A stretch of DNA of 64,000 nucleotides from positions 11,372,558 to 11,436,557 of the forward strand of contig NC_034010.1 of NCBI RefSeq assembly GCF_000346465.2, written 5' to 3'. Below, piece after piece: positions 56,860 to 64,000 of the stretch; the first letter of the stretch is position 1; every line of letters starts with the position of its first letter. Below the pieces are notes generated by a model. The model was not told the origin of the DNA. It saw nothing but the letters and a program-made list of their open reading frames with translations, and did no database searches. This stretch comes from Prunus persica. Lineage: Eukaryota > Streptophyta > Magnoliopsida > Rosales > Rosaceae. A program made the translations under genes and the position numbers.

Positions 56860-59800
56860 TCATTCAATCCATATATCTTCACACCCATCTCGAATATTTT
56901 GACCGCCTAACTCACCCATCAGTTCATCAAATGTGTCAACATTTGGCATCCCTCTAGTAAATGGCTCACACTCAATTATCACATCACCTAAGACTTCATC
57001 ACCAATAACATCATTATATTCTCTATTAGGCATTGATAACACTACCGACCAACCACGATGCATCGGGTCGTCAACAAAAAATATTTGTTTAACTTGAGAA
57101 GCCAAAATAAATTGGTCATTCCTATGTCCAATTTTACTCAAATCTACAAGGGTAAATCCAAGTTCGTCGACTACAAGACCAGAACTATCTATCCAATCAC
57201 ACCTAAAGACTGGGATTGTAAACTTTTGATAGTCAAGGTCCCAAATTTCTTGAATGACACCATAGAAACCCATATTTGAGAGAATTGGGTTTTTATCCTT
57301 GGCACTAGCAACTTGCATGGTATGTGCAAGTAAATAAACTCCACTATTTTGAGTTGTCCGCACATCATCTTGTGCCTTGATATTGAATTTAATACCTTTA
57401 ATAAGATAGCTCCTATATAATGGCACTGCCATGTTTGGACCAGCTGCTAGCCACCTTAAATTTTCTGATACGCCATGATTGTCTTCCTCAAGTTCACTTT
57501 GAACCTGCAAATTAATCATATATCTTAATTCAATCTAACATAGAAATAAGAAGAAAATTAAAAGAGAAATATGTTATTCAACAACATATACCTTGAAGCG
57601 TAGCCATTGAATGAAAGTGCTATTGTGCTTATCCTGCAGCCACTTTGTTCTCTTTCTAAATTTTGGATAAGCAGTCTTGATGTGGATCATATGTTGCCTA
57701 CATGACACGAAAAATTCAAGCATTATGGTCCCAAATATAGAAGATAAACATAAGAAATAATTTAAAATCAATAAGTTAAAGAATAAAACTCATACGTACT
57801 CGATATAAGGTAGGACTTCCTCCGTATTCTCCAAGACATATAGATGTGCTTGATTCAACAGGTCCTGATCAACTACGCTCACTGTGCAACCTGATAATGG
57901 CTTTGAAAGTCCCATCTTTTGGCTTGAAGGCACTCCAACTGTACTAACATCAGATAAATGCTGAGTACAAAACTCTACCGCTTCTTCAGCTATATACCGC
58001 TCAGCAATGCAACCTTCGGGACGAGTACGATTCTGAACATACCCCTTCAGCACTTTTATATATCTTTCAAACGGATACATCCACCTAAAATATACTGGCC
58101 CACATAGACGAACTTCTCTGACAAGATGTACTACTAGATGAACCATGATATCAAAGAATGAAGGGGGAAAGTACTTCTCAAGCAAACACAGAGTAACTAC
58201 TACATCTTCTTCCAACTTATCTAGCTTGGAAACATCAACAATCTTTGCACATATAGCATTAAGAAGAAGCACAAACGAGTTATTACATACCTTGCAGGCT
58301 TCTCCAAAACAGAACGAATTGCCACAGGGAGCAATTGTTGCATTAAGGTATGACAATCATGTGATTTAAGGCCAAGAAGTCTTGAATCTTGTAAAGATAC
58401 AAGATTTTTAATATTTGAATAATAACCTTCAGGGACCTTCATACCATAGAAAGAATTGCAAACCTCTCTCTTCTCTGCTCTTGACAAATTCCAAGGCCCA
58501 GGAGGCAAACGAGTACGTCTTTCTCCATACTCGGGTTGCAAATCAGTTTTGACCCCCATGTTCAATAAATCTAATCGAGCAGCAATCCCATCTTTATTTT
58601 TTTCCAGGGATCTCCAGTAATGTACCAATAATACTATCGCAAACATTTTTCTCAATGTGCATAACATCTAGGGCATGCCTCACAGGAAGGTATTTCCAAT
58701 ACTCGAGATCAAAGAATATTGATTTCTTCTTCCAACAAACTCTGTCACCATTTTCAACCATATGCAGCACTTCTTCTCCGGTTAATGGCTCGGGAGGTAT
58801 GCCATATTCAGGTTTCCCATTAAAAGCTGCACGTTGCCTCCTATATGGATGATTGATTGGTAACCATTTTCTATGCCCAATGTAACAAATTTTATGGCCA
58901 TTTTTCAACCTGTGACTAGGTTTATCATCGCCGCATATTGGACAAGCTTTATATCCTTTAACAACACAACCAGATAAGTTTCCATAGGCGGGGAAATCAT
59001 TAATTGTCCACATTAATGCAGCTCTGAGTGTAAAGTATTCTCCATTATGTGCATCATACACTCTTCTAATCCCATCCCACAAAGATTTTAAATCATCAAT
59101 CAAAGGCTCCAAGTAGACGTCTATATCATTTCCGGGTTGTTTAGGACCGGAAATCAATAAGGTTAACATCATGAACTTTCGTTTCATGCACAGCCATGGA
59201 GGGAGATTATATGTAACTAAGATAACCGGCCAACAACTATATCTGCTACTTAGAGAACTGTGGGGATTGAATCCATCAGATGAAAGAGCCAATCTCAAGT
59301 TTCTCGGCTCATTACCAAATTCAGGCCATTTATCATCAAGAAGTTTCCAAGACGGGGAATCCGCCGGATGAGACATCTGACCGTCAATTGATTTTCTAGC
59401 AGCATGCCAAGTCAAACTCTTAGCTGTCTCATGTGATTGAAACATCCTTTTAAACCTTAGAATTGGAGGAAAATACCACACCACCTTCGCTGGCACACCC
59501 TCTTTCAAGATTGAATCTTTGCCTTCCTTCCACCTTGAGATACCACAAGTAGGACAATTAGTTGAATCCTCATACTCCTTCCTATACAAGATGCAATCAT
59601 TGGGGCATGCGTGCATTTTCTCATAACTCAGCCCCAATGCACACAAAGTCTTTTTAGCCTCATACATAGAGGTTGGTATTGTATTTCCTTCTGGAAGCAA
59701 ATCGCCTTGAAGTATCAATAATTCTGTAAAACAGACATCACTCATCCCATGTTTTGCCTTCAAATTATACAACTTCACTAATGCCGATAACTTCGTGTAC

Positions 59801-60210
59801 TTTCTACAACCAGGGTACACTGGTTGATCTCCATCCCCAATCACATTGGCAAACTCATACGGATCGGAACCAAAATCACCAAAATCATTATCATCCATAT
59901 CAATTTCTTCAGACACAAAACTGTACCTACTATGGCCATCATCTTCTTCAATATTTCTACTAGCATTAGTAGTTGCTTCCCAAGGTTCTCCGTGAAATGT
60001 CCAATTCTTATAGCTTTGGTCAATTCCATTAAAGTATAAGTGATCCCTTATAATTCCAACCCCAAACAACTTCAAATTAACACATTTAACACATGGACAA
60101 CGGATATGTGTTGTAGTTAGAAGATTTTCTACAGCAAAGTTCAAAAATGCTTCCACCCCAAACTCATATGCCTTCGATCTTCTATCCGAGTGCATCCATG
60201 ACTTATCCAT
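56860..60210 (-). pseudogene. CACTA TNP2 transposase with two frameshifts
   Basis: Minus-strand exons: 60210-57796, 57697-57592 and 57504-56860. Start at ATG 60210 (MDKSWMHSD); the frame upstream begins only with GTG. Order: transposase-associated domain (WMHSDRRSKAYEFGV..IRCPCVKCVN), TNP2 catalytic region (about residues 250-460, FKRMFQSHETAKSLTWH..WDGIRRVYDAHNGEYFTLRA..HALDVMHIEKNV), DUF4218 region (LVVHLVREVRLCGPVYFRWMYPFERY) and DUF4216 region (FRCDWIDSSGLVVDELGFTLVDLS). Breaks: a one-base shift in a seven-base run at 58597-58603 and another near 58260. Both could be sequencing errors at short runs; otherwise the gene is recently dead. TNP2 cuts the element at its CACTA ends. Confidence 0.88.
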
Positions 60211-60960
60211 CTCCGACACTATAACCTATTATCTATAATAAAGTGAAAATACAGGCAACGACCATCACTATAGCAGATTATACAAAGATCTAATAGCAAG
60301 TAATACACAATAGAGACGACGGGTTTTAAACAAAAACAGACGTATTTGGCATATATAGACGACGGATTTTCAACAGACGTCGTCTAATATAAGTAATACA
60401 AACGACGATTTATGAAAAAACCGTCGTGTATAAGTAATACAACGATGGTTTTTTCATAAACCGTCGTGTAATCGTCGTCGTATGCCTAAAAAGGCGTCGT
60501 AGCTCAGTTTATTTTCAAGAACCCAAAACCCATTAAGAACACAACATATATATGAAACCAAGCAAGAAACCAACATATACATGAAACCAAGCATGAAAAC
60601 AATAAATCCATTCCCAATTCAACGTAACATAGGGTGATTAAAAGATCCGACAAAATTAAATCCATTCCCAATTCAACATAACAGATAATGTAATCCATGA
60701 ACCCATTAAACAGAAAATCCATGAACCCATACCTATAAGCACATTATTAACAGATCGCAAAGCATATACCTAAAACCCTTCAACAAAACAACCTAATATC
60801 ATTCAATGAATTTACAAGGGGAAGATAGGGTTTGTACTTACAGGTTGGACGAGCTCACAGATTCGACGGAGCCTGGAGAGTGCAACTTTTAATTAGAGCA
60901 GAAGTGAGAGAGCGAATGTTATGTTGCGCGAAATCTGAAAATTTTAGGGTTCAGGGTTAG
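60211..60960 (-). promoter_or_regulatory. Upstream intron, probable non-coding first exon and promoter side of TNP2
   Basis: A donor-like CCT/GTAAGT on minus at about 60838 and an acceptor-like TTATAG near 60224 suggest a leader intron, with a short non-coding exon at about 60840-60900. The intron holds CGTCGT motifs (60320-60500) and a duplicated CCCATTCCCAATTCAAC.TAACA block (about 60606 and 60662). No TATA box was identified. Confidence 0.4.
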
Positions 60961-62177
60961 AAGTATAAGAATAAGAGCCAAATATAAAAAAATTTAGGGC
61001 GCGCGAAAATTTTTAGAGCGCGCGCTCTTTAAAACGTCGAAAGAAAAACCATGGCGAAAGTTCTACAAGAACCGACGTAAATGTAATATTCCACGACGGA
61101 AACACTGAACGTAACGCCGTTTATTTTGACGCTTCATTTTTTGGATTAATTTTAAATTTATTTTGAATATTTTGATATAAAGACGACTGAAAAACCACGT
61201 CGAAGTTAAGAAATTGAAAACGTTGTAAATTATAATAGACGACTTATATATTAAAATGACGTCGTTTAAAGTGAAAACCATGTCGGATATTTTACTGCAC
61301 GACGTAACATATATATTCCACGACTCAACCACCGTCGTTAACAATTAATACCCTAAACCCTTAAAACTAAATTATATAATTTTAAAAATTAAGTTTATAA
61401 AAGGGTTTATGGTTTTACAGCCTAATATATACCCTAGACTACCCAAAAATTATACTTTAAAAATAAACCCCAATAAATAACAACCCTAATCTCTAAACCC
61501 TAGACTCTAAACCCTAAACCATAAAACTAGAAGTGATTTCATGACTCATCAAAACAATTTTATTTTGGATGGTCATTTTAAATTTTTGTTATTCAAAATG
61601 AATTTTTTCAAGGTTTAGCGGGAAGAAAATATATCAATGACTTCATAGGAGTTGACTTTGCATTTTTCTGATTTATTTTAAATTTATTTTGAATATTTTG
61701 ATATAAAAATAATAAAATATTCTTATCACAACAACAAACCATGTCGGTGTTAATAAATTGTAGACGTTGTAAATTGTAATAGACGACTAAGTTGTTAAAA
61801 TGACGTCGTTTAAATGAGAAACCATGGCGGATATTTAACTATCCGACGTAAAATATATATTCCACGACTTAACCGCTGTCGTTACAAAGTACTACCCTGA
61901 ACCCTTAAGAAATTGAAGACGTTGTAAACCATAAACGACTCAATTGTTCAAAGAACGTCGTCTAAATATCCTTTTACGTCGGATTTGTTTAAAACGAAAC
62001 AACAAAAAACGACGGCTTTTGACTTTATTACGTCGTTGGAAAAGTATTACACATCGGTTACGCAATTTGTATGTTGGTTTTTTTTTTAATTTAAGAAAAC
62101 CTCAACAAATTTTTACATTATATATTATAGACAAAATTTGTACATTATACATAAATATCAAGTGTTCAATAATTCCC
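60961..62177. repeat. Motif-rich intergenic region of the CACTA element
   Basis: Two parallel blocks (about 61030-61380 and 61700-61935) contain ACGACG/CGTCGT motifs around similar AACCATGTCGG.TATTT.ACT.CACGACGTAA.ATATATATTCCACGACTCAACC sequence (written here in pieces). Between them is a GCGCGC pair (61000-61025) and a run of CCCTAAA-like telo-box motifs (61480-61535). No gene was recognised; the plus-strand open frame 61944-62288 overlaps the protease last exon in antisense. Confidence 0.65.
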
Positions 62178-64000
62178 CTATTTCAGGTGAAGGCAAACAA
62201 ACTCTGCCCATTCATTCCGGACTTCATCAATTGCTTCTTGGGGGTATGGCGCTTCCTGTTTTCCCTTCGCATACTGCATAAACAATGACTATTAGGGTTT
62301 ATAAATAAAAAGAAATTCAATCACAGACGACGATATTTTTCATAACCGACGTACTATATCTATTCAACGACGGTAATTTACATAACCGTCGTTGATAATA
62401 CAAAAAACGATGTAAAATGTATGAAGGTAATTTCTTCTTACCTTCTTCTCAAACCCCAAGGAAGGATCCATGATGATGTCCCTCATGAAGCGCATCACAT
62501 AATACCCGCATTCGACATTGCTGGGTTGCTTTGGTGTGCCTGACAGAGTTTTCCAAATGACTGCCTTACGGCCTGGTCTGGCTATGTGAGAATTATAAAT
62601 TTTTATAGCACTGTTCACAATGTTTTTGGCCTCTTCATCGACCACACGATTTCCTGGCAGAGGATCTAGAAAATAGACGGTTTCTCTCTTTGCTCTTACA
62701 ATCAGCAAGATCCAATGACGGCTGCACAAAATTAATATAAAAACGACGGTTATTTACAAAAACGACGTATTATAATATTTCATACGACGAAATAAAGTAG
62801 CAATCGACGACATTATACATTTATCACGACGATAAATAACTACCGACGTGGTTAGTAGTTTCAAACGACTCAATAAAATAAAACACCGACGTAGTTAGTT
62901 TATACGCTGTCATTTATTGAAAATCATAAAAACAAAATCCTGTTAAGGAGACTAACCCTGGATTGTAAGGCATCAGGAAAATCTGTTCACCGTCAGTCCT
63001 CTGAAGTCGAGCTGCTAGTAGGCGTGATCTGTCAGCTATTGTGCCAGAGCTGGCACTAACTGTAGCAGGGTCGATAAAGCCAACCATGCTGCACATATTT
63101 GCTCGTTTCAAAACATCGTGTAAGTACCTAAATATATAAAATAATATAAACAAGTCAGCACAAAAAAACACACGACGGTTATGTATAACAAAACGACGTA
63201 TTATAAAATTTCACACGACGTACTGAAATAGACAACGACGTTATAATATATTTATCACGACGGTACATACTAACGACGTGGTTAGTTAGTTAAGACGATG
63301 CAATAAATAAACCAACGACGTATTATTTTAGAATGACAAACCTCATATATACAAAAAAACACACGACGGTTATGTATAACAAAACGACGTATTATAAAAT
63401 TTCACACGACGTACTGAAATAGACAACGACGTTATAATATATTTATCACGACGGTACATACTAACGACGTGGTTAGTTGGTTAAGACGACGCAATAAATA
63501 AACCAACGACGTATTATTTTAGAATGACAAACCTCCTATATACAGCAATGACAGTGGCTCCTATTTCTTCCATGCCTGCAAATTGTGTAATATCTTCAGG
63601 CAGGAGGAAGGTATCGCGCTCTAGACCAAACACCTCCTTATCAATTGTAAAGTGCAGGGTCTTATCCTGAGGCACGAGTATCGTTTCCACATAACGACAA
63701 AGGGATTTTAAAGAAGATGGCGCCTCCATATTTGAATAATCAACAACTTTAATAACTTGTTTAAAGAAATAAAAAAAATGACGTGGTAATTCAATAAAAA
63801 CGACGGTTTAAGGAATAAAACGTCGTCTGAAAAGAATTTAAACGACGGTGAAGAAACCGTCGTGGTGAATAATTTATTACGTCTTAGAAAAAAATTCCGC
63901 CGTCTAAGTTGTAAACAAACGACGGTTTAAAGAAAAATATCGACGTCTGGAATTTTAAAAAATAAATAAATAAGGCAAAGTTATGTGAACATACCTGGTC
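62178..64000 (-). CDS. CACTA-borne Ulp1 (C48) cysteine protease, 5' end beyond window
   Basis: Minus-strand exons: a donor at the window edge (GACCAG/GTATGT, 64000-63995), about 63729-63533, 63127-62957, 62721-62442 and 62273-62178 (stop TAG). They join in frame, e.g. ..PYNPG/RHWILLIV.. and ..FEKK/YAKGKQEAP... The protease core is intact by eye: His in SRHWILL, Asp in FLDPLPG, Cys in VECGYYVMRF. Ulp1 enzymes remove SUMO from proteins; a function for transposon-borne copies is not established. The upstream exon (MEAPSSLKSLCRYVE..) may begin at ATG 63729 or continue from the edge exon. The introns are full of CGACG motifs, and the first contains a 191 bp tandem duplication. Confidence 0.85.
63161..63542. 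repeat. 191 bp tandem duplication in the protease intron
   Basis: About 63161-63351 and 63352-63542 are almost identical, each with six or more CGACG motifs. The second copy ends across the exon border, so the first copy holds a second copy of the splice-donor region (ACCTCATATATAC against ACCTCCTATATAC). Confidence 0.92.
63735..63990. repeat. CGACG/CGTCG motifs upstream of the protease exon
   Basis: About ten motifs (ACGACGG, CGTCG) in both orientations fill the presumed intron between the edge exon and ATG 63729. Confidence 0.75.

Larger units (their letters stand above)
55251..64000 (-). mobile_element. CACTA (En/Spm) element, left end inside window, right end beyond it
   Basis: The left terminus reads CACTACTACAAAAAAGC, the classic CACTA inverted-repeat form, preceded by TTG as possible 3 bp duplication. 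Inside are a motif-rich sub-terminal zone (55270-56850), a TNP2 transposase gene (60210-56860, minus), a motif-rich middle, and a Ulp1-type protease gene (minus) that runs off the right end. Because the right terminus is not in the window, the full size is at least 8.75 kb. Confidence 0.9.

Noticed and set aside
61480..61535. Interstitial telomere array
   Set aside because: Only a few degenerate CCCTAAA-like units within the CACTA element; better described as telo-box-like motifs.
61944..62288. 114-codon plus-strand ORF
   Set aside because: Antisense to the last protease exon and full of motif-derived Arg-Arg-Leu repeats.
63161..63542. Possible CRISPR-like spacing of CGACG motifs
   Set aside because: Motifs are too short, in both orientations and irregularly spaced; the context is a CACTA element.
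1..64000. tRNA, rRNA or microRNA genes
   Set aside because: I looked for the tRNA T-arm pattern and long hairpins outside transposon ends and saw none convincing; a tRNA scan or small-RNA mapping would be decisive.

Overview
This window is plant nuclear DNA, dominated by transposable elements. The signs are a Mutator-like element with a SWIM-zinc-finger transposase, a CACTA (En/Spm) element with a TNP2 transposase, Tekay/Del-type and Tat-type Ty3/gypsy LTR retrotransposons, non-autonomous Helitrons and small MITEs. Every gene has GT-AG introns. The only gene that looks like a host housekeeping gene resembles plant Urb2/Npa2 (ribosome biogenesis) and is broken in several places. A woody rosid, perhaps Rosaceae (Prunus-like), is my guess from the flavour of the proteins; it is not proven by the sequence.

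Layout, left to right. 1-676: AT-rich repeat also found at 51.2-51.4 kb. 677-9686: a three-level nest. A ~288 bp minus-strand Helitron was hit by a second Helitron of the same family (759-1045) and by an 8.4 kb Mutator-like element (MULE, about 1242-9667). The MULE encodes its transposase (2229-4543, +) and a second multi-exon gene (8061-4935, -), and is littered with a 19-31 bp perfect palindrome. 9698-9954: Tourist-like MITE. 10035-14421: decayed Urb2/Npa2-like gene (-). 14.77-16.56 kb: ~181 bp tandem repeats. 16920-27113: Tekay/Del-type chromovirus (-) with 2.65 kb LTRs. 27.1-29.1 kb and 43.5-45.0 kb: two halves of a decayed Ulp1/C48-type gene (-), split by a 14.3 kb Tat-lineage element (29124-43471, TSD CATTG) whose gag-pol runs on the minus strand and which carries an intron-rich antisense gene with a plant mobile domain (30809-34393, +). 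45382-48015: solo LTR of the chromovirus family with a perfect TCGAA TSD. 49.6-51.1 kb: related LTR fragment. 51694-52017: MULE-type MITE. 53432-53721: intact Helitron of the family seen at 0.7-1 kb. 54.8-55.25 kb: a second copy of the ~181 bp repeat element, cut by a CACTA element that starts at 55251 and runs past the end of the window. That element carries TNP2 (frameshifted) and a Ulp1-type protease gene with an intact His/Asp/Cys set.

Common themes. Ulp1-like or plant-mobile-domain genes have been picked up by several unrelated elements here: the MULE second gene (by inference), the decayed gene, the Tat antisense gene and the CACTA element. The insertion order can be read directly from clean junctions and target-site duplications. 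The least familiar signals are the palindrome family that saturates the MULE, the CGTCG-type motif arrays that fill the non-coding parts of the CACTA element, and the antisense spliced gene inside the Tat element. Splice sites, frames and junctions were read by eye; no alignment or database search was run.
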